Shown here piece after piece: positions 6,970-14,229 of a DNA stretch of 17,685 bases (its first letter is position 1; each line of letters begins with the position of its first letter). The stretch is from positions 1-17,685 of the forward strand of contig CABSNF010000045.1 of the NCBI GenBank assembly GCA_902478995.1, in the 5' to 3' direction. Position numbers and translations under genes: made by a program. The stretch is from an uncultured Collinsella sp. Lineage in GTDB: Bacteria > Actinomycetota > Coriobacteriia > Coriobacteriales > Coriobacteriaceae. The notes under the pieces were generated by a model. It made no database searches, was not told where the DNA came from, and was given only the letters and a program-made list of their open reading frames with translations.

Positions 6970-7347
6970 CTAGCGACCGCTAAACAGACGGCCGAAGAAG
7001 TTGACGATCCCGTTCTCGCCGTCGCGGATCTGGCCAATCACGGCGCCGATCAGCACAAAGAAAGCGATGACGAGCGTATCCCACAGGCCGAGCGTGAGCA
7101 CAAGCACGGCGAGCACAAAACCAGCGACGGCTCCGAGCGTGGTGTTGGGATGACGGACGGCATAGCTCCAGATGGCTGCCCCCGTACCCTTGATGAGACC
7201 CATGGCCTCATCAAAATCATCGGCGACCGCGTCATGCGACTCGGCACCCTCCACCTTGGGATCGACGACCTCGCCTGCCGGCGCAGCGCTCTGATCGATG
7301 GTCAGGCGCGGAGTGCGGACGGTCTTGTCTTGATTGGTATCACTCAC
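6970..7347 (-). CDS. DUF2273-like small membrane protein of the Asp23 locus
   Basis: A 125-residue protein starting at GTG (7347), with GGAGG 6 nt upstream; the start overlaps the end of the amaP-like gene by 8 bases, which suggests translational coupling. Residues 1-48 are hydrophilic and probably disordered. From residue 49, the pattern MGLIKGTGAAIW, then HPNTTLGAVAGFVLAVLVL, LGLWDTLVIAFFVLIGAVIG and QIRDG, matches the two-helix hairpin of DUF2273 proteins, which accompany Asp23 and AmaP in Gram-positive bacteria. The C-terminus (NFFGRLFSGR) is basic. The role in the stress complex is not established to my knowledge; the assignment rests on the pattern and the neighbours. Confidence 0.85.
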   Translation of the reverse strand: MSDTNQDKTVRTPRLTIDQSAAPAGEVVDPKVEGAESHDAVADDFDEAMGLIKGTGAAIWSYAVRHPNTTLGAVAGFVLAVLVLTLGLWDTLVIAFFVLIGAVIGQIRDGENGIVNFFGRLFSGR

Positions 7348-7885
7348 CGGAAACCTCCACGGTCTGGACGGTAGTCTTGGACGGCAAAAAACGAACGCGT
7401 GCGATCGTGCCCGGCGTGCCGAGCATAGTGTCGCAGGCCTCCTCGATACGTTGCTGCATCGCGGCCGCAAGGGAGGCCACATCCCGGTCGTCGAGCGCGA
7501 TGGCGTCGACCTTAAAACGGACGCGCGATTCGTCGGAGCCCTGCACGCGTGCCTCGACATGCTCTACCATCACTCGGTCGTCGCGCTCTGCCGCGGTGCG
7601 AGCACACGAGGAGAGGGCAGCGAGCGTGACCTCGATATTGCGCTCCCCCGCCGGATGCACGCAGGACGGCTCGCGACGAGCAAACATCAGGCGGAAGAAA
7701 CCCACGAGCACGCCGAGCGCCACGACGCCGCCGCACGCCGTAACAACGATGCGAGGCAGCGGATCGCGCATCAGCAGCATAAAGCGATAGGTATATGGCC
7801 CCCAAAACTGGCAGACCAACGTACCCAGCGCCACGACGGCGGCGGCAAGATACACGATCGCCAGGGCTCGTTTGAGCACGCGCAT
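7340..7885 (-). CDS. amaP: AmaP-like membrane anchor for Asp23
   Basis: A 181-residue protein with two N-terminal transmembrane helices (about 7-29 and 45-66) separated by a short loop, then a soluble domain (about 80-178) with an alternating beta/alpha pattern (NIEVTLAALSSCAR, RVRFKVDAIALDD, TIARVRFLP). This matches the architecture of AmaP, the alkaline-shock-response membrane anchor that recruits Asp23 to the membrane. Start at 7885 has AAGGGAG 6 nt upstream. It is first in the amaP-DUF2273-asp23 unit and overlaps the next gene by 8 bases. The sequence is divergent, so the name rests on topology plus conserved neighbourhood. Confidence 0.8.
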   Translation of the reverse strand: MRVLKRALAIVYLAAAVVALGTLVCQFWGPYTYRFMLLMRDPLPRIVVTACGGVVALGVLVGFFRLMFARREPSCVHPAGERNIEVTLAALSSCARTAAERDDRVMVEHVEARVQGSDESRVRFKVDAIALDDRDVASLAAAMQQRIEEACDTMLGTPGTIARVRFLPSKTTVQTVEVSGE

Positions 7886-7937
7886 GCAGCGCTCCCTTCA
7901 AATCTCGATCCACAGAATGCAAAACGATTCGCATCAT

Positions 7938-7983
7938 TATAAAAGAGCCGGGTCCGGTGCCTCATTGCACGCGGATCCGGCTC
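7938..7983 (-). terminator. Intrinsic terminator downstream of yebC
   Basis: GAGCCGGGTCCG (7945-7956) pairs with CGGATCCGGCTC (7972-7983), with an inner GTGC/GCAC stem and a short CTCATT loop. On the minus strand the stem is followed by TTTTATAAT, a fair T-tract. It lies about 70 bp past the yebC stop codon and ahead of the amaP-like gene. The end of the tract also spells a perfect TATAAT. Confidence 0.8.
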
Positions 7984-8052
7984 ATCTATTCCACGAGGCT
8001 TGCATGCTCGCTTCATTATGCCCAGATATGCACGGCTCAATCCGTGCGGGCG

Positions 8053-8859
8053 CTACTCCTCCTCGAGGGCAGCGATGACCTCGTCGGTCATGTCCATGGT
8101 GCTGTAAACATCTTGGACGTCGTCGAGCTCCTCAAGACGGTCGATGAGGCGCTGAACCTTCTTGGCGTCGGTGCCAGAAACCTCGGTCGGGGTGGTCGGG
8201 ACCATGGTGGTCTCGGAGCCCTTGACCTGGACGCCCTGCTCCTCGAGCGCCTTGGAGACAGCCATGACCTCGTTGGCAGTAGTCCAGACGATCCACTCCT
8301 CGCCGGCGTCCTCGTAGTCCTCGCCACCGGCCTCGGCGATGGCCATCATGAACTCATCCTCGTCACCGGCAGCACCGTTGGCGATCATGGTCTCCTTCTT
8401 GGCGTTCTCGTCCAGGATCTCCTTGGCGACGACGATCTGACCCTTGCGCTCAAACTGGAAGGCAACGGAGCCGGAGGTGCCCAGGTTGCCACCAGCGTGG
8501 GAGAAGGCGGAACGGACGTCGGCAGCGGTGCGGTTGCGGTTGTCGGTCAGGCAGTCGACGTAGACGGCGACACCGGCGGGACCGTAGCCCTCGTACACAA
8601 TGTTCTCGTAGACGGCGGCGTCGGCACCCGAACCAAAGGCCTTATCGATAGCGGACTTGATCTTGTCCTTAGGCATGGACTGAGCCTTGGCCTTGGCGAC
8701 GGCAGCGGCGAGGCTGGCGTTGTTCTCGGGCAGCGGGTCGCCGCCGAGACGGGCAGCAACGGTGATGTTGCGGCTGAGCTTGGAGAAGAGGGCGGAACGC
8801 TTGGCGTCCTGCGCGCCCTTACGATGCTTGGTTGTGGCCCACTTAGAGTGTCCGGACAT
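8053..8859 (-). CDS. yebC: YebC/PmpR/TACO1 family protein
   Basis: A 268-residue cytoplasmic protein. The N-terminus MSGHSKWATTKHRKG is the hallmark of the family, followed by a helical domain (KRSALFSKLSRNI) and the conserved NIVYEGYGPAGVAVYVDCLT and NRNRTAADVRSAFSHAGGNLG segments. The FQFERKG strand and an acidic region with EAGGEDYED follow. The family was long annotated as a transcriptional regulator (PmpR, YebC). More recent work also ties it to translation: TACO1 in mitochondria, and bacterial YebC relieving ribosome stalling at proline stretches. AGGAGA lies 5 nt upstream of the ATG. It has its own terminator and seems to be a single-gene unit between the DUF6020-like gene and the amaP unit. 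Length is slightly above the usual ~240-250. Confidence 0.96.
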   Translation of the reverse strand: MSGHSKWATTKHRKGAQDAKRSALFSKLSRNITVAARLGGDPLPENNASLAAAVAKAKAQSMPKDKIKSAIDKAFGSGADAAVYENIVYEGYGPAGVAVYVDCLTDNRNRTAADVRSAFSHAGGNLGTSGSVAFQFERKGQIVVAKEILDENAKKETMIANGAAGDEDEFMMAIAEAGGEDYEDAGEEWIVWTTANEVMAVSKALEEQGVQVKGSETTMVPTTPTEVSGTDAKKVQRLIDRLEELDDVQDVYSTMDMTDEVIAALEEE

Positions 8860-8990
8860 ACGTGTCTCCTATCGGTTTCGACCTAAAGCCCAGCGTGGAT
8901 GCTCGGGCAATATAAACAAACGTCGTTATGATATACCTACCGGCCTGCAAGATAAACCCCAAAATGAAGGCGTCGTGATGATGCAAGCCT

Positions 8991-9023
8991 TTGGTGCAAA
9001 GTAACCTGACCCCAATGCGCCAA
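8991..9023. repeat. Inverted repeat beside the DUF6020-like stop
   Basis: TTGGTGCA (8991-8998) and TGCGCCAA (9016-9023) pair at 7 of 8 positions around a 17-nt centre (AAGTAACCTGACCCCAA). The right arm ends 1 bp before the stop codon of the DUF6020-like gene (9025). No strong T-tract follows on the minus strand. It could be a dispersed palindromic element or a weak terminator. Confidence 0.5.
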
Positions 9024-9024
9024 G

Positions 9025-11208
9025 TTAGGACCAGAGGAAGTCGCTGCGGGTGATCGTGGCACCGATGGCAAAAGGCATGCAGGCGATGACCGGGTACAGG
9101 TAGCGCATGTAGGTCGAGCCGTTACATGGACCGATCAGGCACACGGCGAGCACGCCCAGCAGCGGTATCCAGATGGCCAGCGCGCGCCATGAATGGCGGC
9201 GCAACAGGTAAACCACCACGACGACCATGATCCACACATAGGTGGCCGAGCTCATGGTGAGCGAGATAAACGGGATGCGCTGCACCGCCACGCGGTACAG
9301 GTTAATCAGGTGGTCGCACCAGCGCACAACTTTGCTATCGACCGGATGGAAGTCAAAGTACTTGAGGTTATCGGGCTTCGCCATGATCTCGGCACTGCGC
9401 GCGGTGCTGTAGACCCACGCATCGCGAGCGCTCGGGTAGAAGTACCCGTAGTAGTTATTGACGAGCGCCGAGATATAGCACTCGGGGTCCCTTTTGAACA
9501 TCTGGGCCCACACCTCAAAATAGGCCTTGATGTCCTCCTGTGAGGCGTACTCATTGAAGCAGTTTTTGACGGCATCCGACTTGTCGGGGTTGTAGCGACG
9601 GCCCAGGTTCTCGTACTTAAGCACGCGATCGATCACAGCGCGCTCCTCATCGGTCACCAAGCCGTCGCAGGGAGCTTCCACGATGGTGCCGTCCTCCTTA
9701 ACCGTGGGGTTGACGCCCGAGTTGAGGCCATCGTGCTTTTGGACGAAGCGTGCCGTCTGTTGAAACGGAATCGAGAGGATCTCGCGCTTGGAGCCCGGTG
9801 TGATATCGTGCGCCGGCATAAATACCTTGGTGAAATACATGTTGGAGACAAGGCAGAGAGCAAGCACTGCGAGCACGCCGACCCAGCGGAAGCGCGACGT
9901 GGCGCATGAGACCGTGGTGCCCATCTGCTTAGCCGCACGACGAGCGACATGTACATCCCAGGCGCAAAACGCCGCCGCAATCACGCAGGCCGCCAACGGA
10001 AAGACCAGGCCGCCATTGCGCAAAAACGTGGAACCCATGGCACCCAGCACGAGCAACAGCCAGTCATGGCGCGCAAAGAGCACGGGCTTCTGTTCGCCCG
10101 CACGCTCGGCATTGGCATCGCGACGGGGTAGGCCACATGCCACGAGCTTGACGGTCTGAACGAGCAGTACCAAAAACGCATCGGCAAAAAGTACATCTTT
10201 GGTCAGCAGCACCGCGTAGTTGGAGAACATCGGCATAAACGCAAAGAACAGCAAGATGACGCCGCGGACCGGCAGGCTCACGCCCAGCTTGCGCAGCGAC
10301 GATATGGAATAGGACATGCAGGCGGCGGTGATGACGAATTGGGCACAAGTGTAGATGGCAAGGCCCGCATTGGCGCTGTTAAATAGCGAAAGCCCCAGCT
10401 GCACACACGAGCCGATGATGGCCGTGTGCACCACCGGATGATGTCCGTTGAGTAGCACGTTGGGGTTAAGCAGGCGTAGGTAATCGCTCGTGCCGTTGGG
10501 GTAGTTGAACCATTGGCGGACCTGCGCGCCCGTGTCTCCCATAAAGAGGCCGGGCAGCGAGGCGATAAGCGTGGGCGCCCAGACAATCATGAGCACAAGA
10601 AACGGCCCGACAAAGGGATGAACCGAGAGCACGGCGTGGACAACACGCCACACGCGGCCAAAATGCGCCTCCGAAAACGGAATGCGGCGGGAGCCCAACC
10701 AATCCAAAAACTCAAAAGCCAGATAGAAGGCCACAATCGCCAGAAGCATCCAGCCCGCGCCACCAATCCAGGCGCAGATAACGCGTGCCTTGTCGCCCAG
10801 CACAATCTCAGCCGAATCGGTGAGGTCGTAGCTACGGCCGAACACCATGCAAACGGCAAAGAACAGCGATGGCAGCACGACCGACGGGCGCCAAGCGTCA
10901 CCGCGGCCAAAGAACACATAGCGAAACGGCAGTGCGAGCAAACAGGCAAGCGCGAGCAGCATCACTGCGTCGGTATGGCCGGCAAACGAGAGAAGCACCT
11001 CGTAGCACACGTAGAGTGCGCCCGTCGCCTTGGGATCGATCGCCAGGACCGCGTTGCTCGACACCGGGGCGGGATCGATGGAAAACGCCGTGGTCGCCAG
11101 CAGGGCGAGCAAAAATGCGATGAGCGTCTGTTTGGCGGGATAGCGCTTAAACCAAACGATGCGGGCGGCGTCACGCGCAGCCGTTGCGGAGAGGTCGGAA
11201 TCCTTCAC
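9025..11208 (-). CDS. DUF6020-like polytopic membrane protein, possible GT-C glycosyltransferase
   Basis: A 727-residue integral membrane protein with about a dozen transmembrane helices. After helix-rich residues 25-215, the segment SLPGLFMGDTGAQVRQW (217-233) places an acidic residue (D225) after a helix, as in GT-C transferases. It is followed by NGHHPVVHT (254-262), LLTKDVLFADAF (334-345) and STFLRNGG (393-400), which I associate with DUF6020-type polymer glycosyltransferase relatives. A large hydrophilic, probably extracytoplasmic part precedes the last helices, which hold the CNGSTYMRYLYP motif. Start chosen at GTG 11208 with AAAGG 11 nt upstream. The open frame continues upstream, but there it translates the dispersed repeat at 11229-11273 and the 3' end of lgt, so it is not coding. 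The sugar donor and acceptor are unknown. It stands alone between lgt and yebC. Confidence 0.8.
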   Translation of the reverse strand: MKDSDLSATAARDAARIVWFKRYPAKQTLIAFLLALLATTAFSIDPAPVSSNAVLAIDPKATGALYVCYEVLLSFAGHTDAVMLLALACLLALPFRYVFFGRGDAWRPSVVLPSLFFAVCMVFGRSYDLTDSAEIVLGDKARVICAWIGGAGWMLLAIVAFYLAFEFLDWLGSRRIPFSEAHFGRVWRVVHAVLSVHPFVGPFLVLMIVWAPTLIASLPGLFMGDTGAQVRQWFNYPNGTSDYLRLLNPNVLLNGHHPVVHTAIIGSCVQLGLSLFNSANAGLAIYTCAQFVITAACMSYSISSLRKLGVSLPVRGVILLFFAFMPMFSNYAVLLTKDVLFADAFLVLLVQTVKLVACGLPRRDANAERAGEQKPVLFARHDWLLLVLGAMGSTFLRNGGLVFPLAACVIAAAFCAWDVHVARRAAKQMGTTVSCATSRFRWVGVLAVLALCLVSNMYFTKVFMPAHDITPGSKREILSIPFQQTARFVQKHDGLNSGVNPTVKEDGTIVEAPCDGLVTDEERAVIDRVLKYENLGRRYNPDKSDAVKNCFNEYASQEDIKAYFEVWAQMFKRDPECYISALVNNYYGYFYPSARDAWVYSTARSAEIMAKPDNLKYFDFHPVDSKVVRWCDHLINLYRVAVQRIPFISLTMSSATYVWIMVVVVVYLLRRHSWRALAIWIPLLGVLAVCLIGPCNGSTYMRYLYPVIACMPFAIGATITRSDFLWS

Positions 11209-11228
11209 AGTCCGAATAGCCTTTCTAG

Positions 11229-11273
11229 AAACCTGCCAAAAAGGGACAGGTTTATTTTGGCAGGTTTTATCTG
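11229..11273 (+). repeat. Dispersed palindromic repeat, copy 2
   Basis: AAACCTGCCAAAA (11229-11241) and TTTTGGCAGGTTT (11255-11267) are perfect 13-bp arms around AGGGACAGGTTTA. The flank TATCTG is also shared with copy 1 (6364-6405), which lies in the opposite orientation. It sits between the lgt terminator and the DUF6020-like start. If read through, it encodes the peptide DKTCQNK in frame with the DUF6020-like gene, a trap for start-site prediction. Confidence 0.9.
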
Positions 11274-11307
11274 GGGAAACGTTACGGTTCTGTCGTCGTT
11301 GCCCGGC

Positions 11308-11353
11308 AAAACCACCACCAAGGTGCCTGCCCCTTTGCGGTGGCATGTGGTGG
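11308..11353 (-). terminator. Probable terminator directly after lgt
   Basis: On the minus strand the bases right after the lgt stop read CCACCA, then an inner TGCC/GGCA, then TGGTGG and TTTT. The outer stem is 11312-11320 with 11348-11353, and the T-tract is 11311-11308. The stem is imperfect and the tract short, so termination is likely but not certain. Confidence 0.5.
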
Positions 11354-12175
11354 CTAGACGTCGAGGTAGATGCGCTGGGGACGGTCGCGACGAAGGGCAA
11401 AGATGATGAGCGCCAGGCCCGCAATCACGAGTGGCAGGCTCAGTAGCTGACCCATGGTGATGACGCCGCCCAGCAGATAGCCCAGCTGGGCATCGGGTAC
11501 GCGCACAAACTCAATGAGGAAGCGGACGATGCCGTAACCCATCACAAACACACCCATAAACGTACCCTGGGGCAGCAGCGGTTTTTTGCGGCTGAGCACC
11601 TGCAGAATGCAGAAGAGCACGATGCCCTCGAGAAATGCCTCGTAGAGTTGGGATGGATGGCGCGGCATATCGCCCGCGGTGCCGCCAAAGATCACGCCCC
11701 AGGGCAGATCGGTCAGCTTGCCCCACAGCTCGCCGTTGACAAAGTTGGCGCAGCGCCCCAGGCACAGGGCCAGCGGAGCACCGATGACCGCGAGGTCTGC
11801 CAAAGTCCACGCATCGAGCTTGTACATGCGGCACACGAGCACGCCGCCGATGATGCCGCCCACCAGGCCACCATGAAAACTCATGCCGCCCTCGTTGGTG
11901 GCAAAGATCTCGAGCGGATGCGTCCAGTAGTAGCCGTCGCCGTAGAAAATGACGTAGAACAGGCGGGCGCCAATGATAAGGCCAAAGACCACGCCGACCA
12001 CGACGCTCGTCAGGTCGTCGACCGTAATGTCAAAACCCCAACGGCACTGCGTGCGATACATGACGACCGCCGTGAGCAAAGCCCCGACCACATAGGCCAA
12101 GCCGTACCAGTAGATGGTGATGGGCCCCGCCGAAATGGCGACGGGATCAAGCATATGGTAGAGGTCGTTGAGCAT
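11354..12175 (-). CDS. lgt: Prolipoprotein diacylglyceryl transferase
   Basis: A 273-residue membrane enzyme that transfers diacylglycerol from phosphatidylglycerol to the lipobox cysteine of prolipoproteins, the first step of lipoprotein maturation. Conserved features are all present: IYWYGLAYVVG (21-31), GGMSFHGGLVGG with H101, GRCANFVNGELWG with R141, N144, N147 and E149, RHPSQLYEA (172-180) and YGIVRFLIEFVR with R218. About seven transmembrane helices are seen, and length is typical. Start at 12175 because AGGGGGA lies 5 nt upstream; the longer frame to 12235 runs into the terminator hairpin of the nifU-like gene. The protein ends in a basic tail (LRRDRPQRIYLDV). It lies 109 bp after the nifU-like gene. 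Confidence 0.97.
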   Translation of the reverse strand: MLNDLYHMLDPVAISAGPITIYWYGLAYVVGALLTAVVMYRTQCRWGFDITVDDLTSVVVGVVFGLIIGARLFYVIFYGDGYYWTHPLEIFATNEGGMSFHGGLVGGIIGGVLVCRMYKLDAWTLADLAVIGAPLALCLGRCANFVNGELWGKLTDLPWGVIFGGTAGDMPRHPSQLYEAFLEGIVLFCILQVLSRKKPLLPQGTFMGVFVMGYGIVRFLIEFVRVPDAQLGYLLGGVITMGQLLSLPLVIAGLALIIFALRRDRPQRIYLDV

Positions 12176-12195
12176 ATCGGTCCCCCTGCTCCCTA

Positions 12196-12235
12196 CATAC
12201 AAATGCGGCCGCGGGCCTTGCGCTCGCAGCCGCAT
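12196..12235 (-). terminator. Terminator of the nifU-like gene
   Basis: ATGCGGC (12203-12209) pairs with GCCGCAT (12229-12235), with an inner GCG/CGC after a one-base mismatch. On the minus strand TTTGTATG follows. It lies 50 bp after the nifU-like stop and just before the lgt Shine-Dalgarno, so lgt probably starts its own transcript close to here or is expressed by readthrough. Confidence 0.65.
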
Positions 12236-12284
12236 ATTTGGGCGTAACGTCTATGCGGAGTATGCCGTCCGCAGCTTTCGGATC

Positions 12285-12563
12285 TTAGAACGGCGCGTAC
12301 TCGTCGTACAGATCGTCGGTCTCGCCGGAGGCATTGATCTGCTCAACACGGGTAACGCCGGGCACATGCTCCTTGAGGATACGCTCGATACCCATGGACA
12401 GGGTCAGTGCGCTCATAGGGCAGCCGGCGCAGGCGCCCTGAAGCTCAAGCTGGACGACGCCCTCGTCGTCGACGCCTACATACTCCATATCGCCGCCGTC
12501 AGCCTGCAGGTTGGGGCGGATCTCCTCAAGAACCTTCTTAAGCAGCTCTTCGTTAACAGCCAC
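12285..12563 (-). CDS. NifU-like Fe-S scaffold protein (Nfu domain)
   Basis: A 92-residue protein equal to a free-standing NifU C-terminal (Nfu) domain. Marks are EEIRPNLQADGGDMEYVGV (13-31) and the CxxC motif GACAGCPMS (C45, C48), whose two cysteines bridge an Fe-S cluster across a homodimer. It carries or delivers Fe-S clusters to client proteins. It starts with GTG at 12563, preceded by AAGGAG 5 nt upstream. The C-terminus is acidic and aromatic (DDLYDEYAPF). No other Fe-S assembly genes (sufBCD, sufS, sufU) lie in the window. Confidence 0.95.
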   Translation of the reverse strand: MAVNEELLKKVLEEIRPNLQADGGDMEYVGVDDEGVVQLELQGACAGCPMSALTLSMGIERILKEHVPGVTRVEQINASGETDDLYDEYAPF

Positions 12564-12585
12564 AGGGGCTCCTTTCTCACAATAA

Positions 12586-12601
12586 CGCGGGCACGCCCGC
12601 G
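12586..12601. repeat. Small inverted repeat in the nifU-like leader
   Basis: CGCGGGC (12586-12592) and GCCCGCG (12595-12601) are perfect 7-bp arms separated by AC. The repeat lies 22 bp upstream of the nifU-like GTG. It could be an operator or a leader hairpin; there is no other evidence for either. Confidence 0.35.
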
Positions 12602-12671
12602 GACAGAGCTATGTTACTACAGCCGTGTACCCGCTCACGAGCCGTCCATGCGCGCGGACACGACTTTCACG

Positions 12672-12706
12672 AGCAGTCAATTTGGGACGGGGCTTTTTTA
12701 GCTGCT
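12672..12706. repeat. Short inverted repeat with a GGGAC-type centre
   Basis: AGCAG (12672-12676) and CTGCT (12702-12706) flank a 25-nt centre, TCAATTTGGGACGGGGC followed by a run of T. It lies 33 bp beyond the dCMP deaminase stop. The centre resembles the centre of the dispersed repeat at 11229-11273 (GGGACAGGTTTATTTT). The short arms make it a weak hairpin. Confidence 0.35.
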
Positions 12707-12739
12707 TTTGCCGACGCCCAGCGCTAGCACACGCTGCCG

Positions 12740-13264
12740 CTACTGCTGAGTTTGTTCCCCGGTGCCAATGTGGACATCGACGATAACTTGGCGGTAGCTA
12801 ATGCCGCAGGAGTCGAGAATGCGACGGCTGATGCGGCCGTCGTCGGTGTCGGCGTACTTATTGTCCAGGTAGACAACCTCGCCCACACCTACCTGCGCCA
12901 GGATTTTGGCGCAGTCATGACACGGGAACAGCGTGACGTAGACCGTGGAACCCTCAAGGTCTTTGAGCGAGCCGCGGTAGTTGAGCACGGCGTTTGCCTC
13001 GGCATGCACTACGTAGTTATGCTTGTCCTGCAGCGGGTCATCGCTCGTGCCCCACGGGAAAAAGTCGTCGTTGAGCGCCGAGGGCGTACCGTTGTAGCCC
13101 ACCGAAAGGATGCGGTGGTTGGTGCTGGCGATGCACGCGCCCACCTGCGTGTTGGGGTCCTTGCTGCGGCGCTGCGCGGCTATGGCCACGCTCATAAAGA
13201 ACTCGTCCCAGCTAATAACGTCGCGACGCTTGCCCGACGCGGTTTGATGAAGATCGTCCGACAT
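12740..13264 (-). CDS. dCMP deaminase (ComEB-like)
   Basis: A 174-residue zinc enzyme of the cytidine/deoxycytidylate deaminase family. It deaminates dCMP to dUMP and so supplies thymidylate synthesis. The N-terminal SWDEFFMSVAIAAQRRSKDP (18-37) and NTQVGACI are typical of dCMP deaminases. The catalytic site is VVHAEANAVLN (H87 ligand, E89 proton shuttle) and TLFPCHDCAKIL (C115, C118 ligands). Start at 13264 has GGAGGTG upstream with about 6 nt spacing; the longer frame reads into coaX and is not coding. It follows coaX after 86 bp on the same strand, possibly co-transcribed. The family is often called ComEB in Bacillus, but no competence genes are nearby. Confidence 0.95.
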   Translation of the reverse strand: MSDDLHQTASGKRRDVISWDEFFMSVAIAAQRRSKDPNTQVGACIASTNHRILSVGYNGTPSALNDDFFPWGTSDDPLQDKHNYVVHAEANAVLNYRGSLKDLEGSTVYVTLFPCHDCAKILAQVGVGEVVYLDNKYADTDDGRISRRILDSCGISYRQVIVDVHIGTGEQTQQ

Positions 13265-13350
13265 GGCAGACACCTCCGAAATCGCAATAGTTTGACCCAT
13301 TGTAGCAGGTGAAAGGTGGGACTGTTTCCTCTCCCCCGACGTCCTCGGCT

Positions 13351-14202
13351 TTATGCGCGACGAGGCTTTTGGTTGATGCGGTACAGCTCGGCGAGACCCC
13401 GTAGCGTCAGCGCGTCGTCTACCGTCAGGCTGTGGCCGACCAACGCCGCGAGCGCCTCGGCATCGTCGCCGGTGATGACGATGGGCACGCTGCCCTCCCC
13501 CGCCGCCTTGGTCGCGCGCATCTCGGCAAGCACCATGTCGAGCATGCCGTCGATGCGGGCCACCTCGCCCAAGACCACGCCCGAGCGCATGGCCTCGCGC
13601 GTGTTGCGACCGATCACATGCGTGGGCGCCGAGGGCTCGACCTGCGGCAGGCGCGCCGCAGCGGCCGAAAGCGAGCGGGCGCCAAGTGCCAGACCCGGCG
13701 CGATGACGCCGCCGACAAAGGTTCCGCGCGCATCGATGACCTCGATATTGGTCGTAGTGCCCAGGTCGATCACAATGCACGGAGAGCCGTAGACGGCACG
13801 GGCCGCCACGGCGTCGGCGATGCGGTCGGGGCCGATCTCTGCTGGATCGTCGTAGTGCACGGGCATACCGGTCTTGAGGCCCGGTCCCACGGTGAGCACT
13901 CGCCCCGTGCAAGTGCGGGAAAGCGCTGCCTTCCACGGGCGCTCGAGCGCCGGCACCACGCAGCTCAGCACTGCGGCTGCGGGAACGAGCGCACCCGGCA
14001 TGCCCGCATCGGCTGACAGCGCGCCCATGACTTGCGCGAGCCTCATGTGCGCCTCGTCTGCTGTGATGCTCGACGGCGTGGTGATCTCGCACGTCGCAAG
14101 CGGGCATTCCTGCGCCGCGGCCGAATCCTCTGCAAACAGGCCAAAGCGAATAAACGTGTTGCCCACGTCGACCGTCAATATATATGCGCAGCCATTAAGC
14201 AT
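13351..14202 (-). CDS. coaX: Type III pantothenate kinase
   Basis: A 283-residue cytoplasmic kinase of the ASKHA fold that phosphorylates pantothenate in the first committed step of CoA synthesis. Motifs: phosphate-1 loop VDVGNT (11-16), GPDRIADAVAA (124-134), phosphate-2 loop IDLGTTTNIEVID (145-157) with the catalytic Asp, GGVIAPGL (164-171), MRSGVVLGEVARIDGM (205-220) and VITGDD (242-247, where TGG is more usual). Length is slightly above the usual ~255. Start at 14202 has AAGGAG 8 nt upstream. The upstream frame extension to 14256 overlaps the promoter region and is rejected. It is transcribed divergently from the OPT transporter. Confidence 0.95.
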   Translation of the reverse strand: MLNGCAYILTVDVGNTFIRFGLFAEDSAAAQECPLATCEITTPSSITADEAHMRLAQVMGALSADAGMPGALVPAAAVLSCVVPALERPWKAALSRTCTGRVLTVGPGLKTGMPVHYDDPAEIGPDRIADAVAARAVYGSPCIVIDLGTTTNIEVIDARGTFVGGVIAPGLALGARSLSAAAARLPQVEPSAPTHVIGRNTREAMRSGVVLGEVARIDGMLDMVLAEMRATKAAGEGSVPIVITGDDAEALAALVGHSLTVDDALTLRGLAELYRINQKPRRA

Positions 14203-14229
14203 CGTCGGCGCTCCTTTCGTCTGCCCAGC

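Noticed and set aside
7957..8886. Long plus-strand open frame antisense to yebC (309 residues)
   Set aside because: It is a GC-rich shadow of yebC: Gly/Leu/Val/Asp-rich with no recognisable domain, while the minus strand encodes a textbook YebC.
10513..11406. Long plus-strand open frame antisense to the DUF6020-like gene
   Set aside because: Arg/His/Gln-rich shadow of hydrophobic codons; it also crosses the dispersed repeat and has no family resemblance.
12176..12235. Twenty-residue N-terminal extension of Lgt
   Set aside because: It would be encoded by the terminator hairpin of the upstream gene. AGGGGGA just before 12175 gives a standard start.
12609..12660. Promoter for the nifU-like gene (TAACAT and similar boxes)
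   Set aside because: No -35 box at a suitable distance; the -10-like matches are at chance level.
13265..14107. Upstream extension of the dCMP deaminase frame through coaX
   Set aside because: The added residues are Arg/Gly/His-rich shadow sequence of coaX. A good Shine-Dalgarno and the family N-terminus place the start at 13264.
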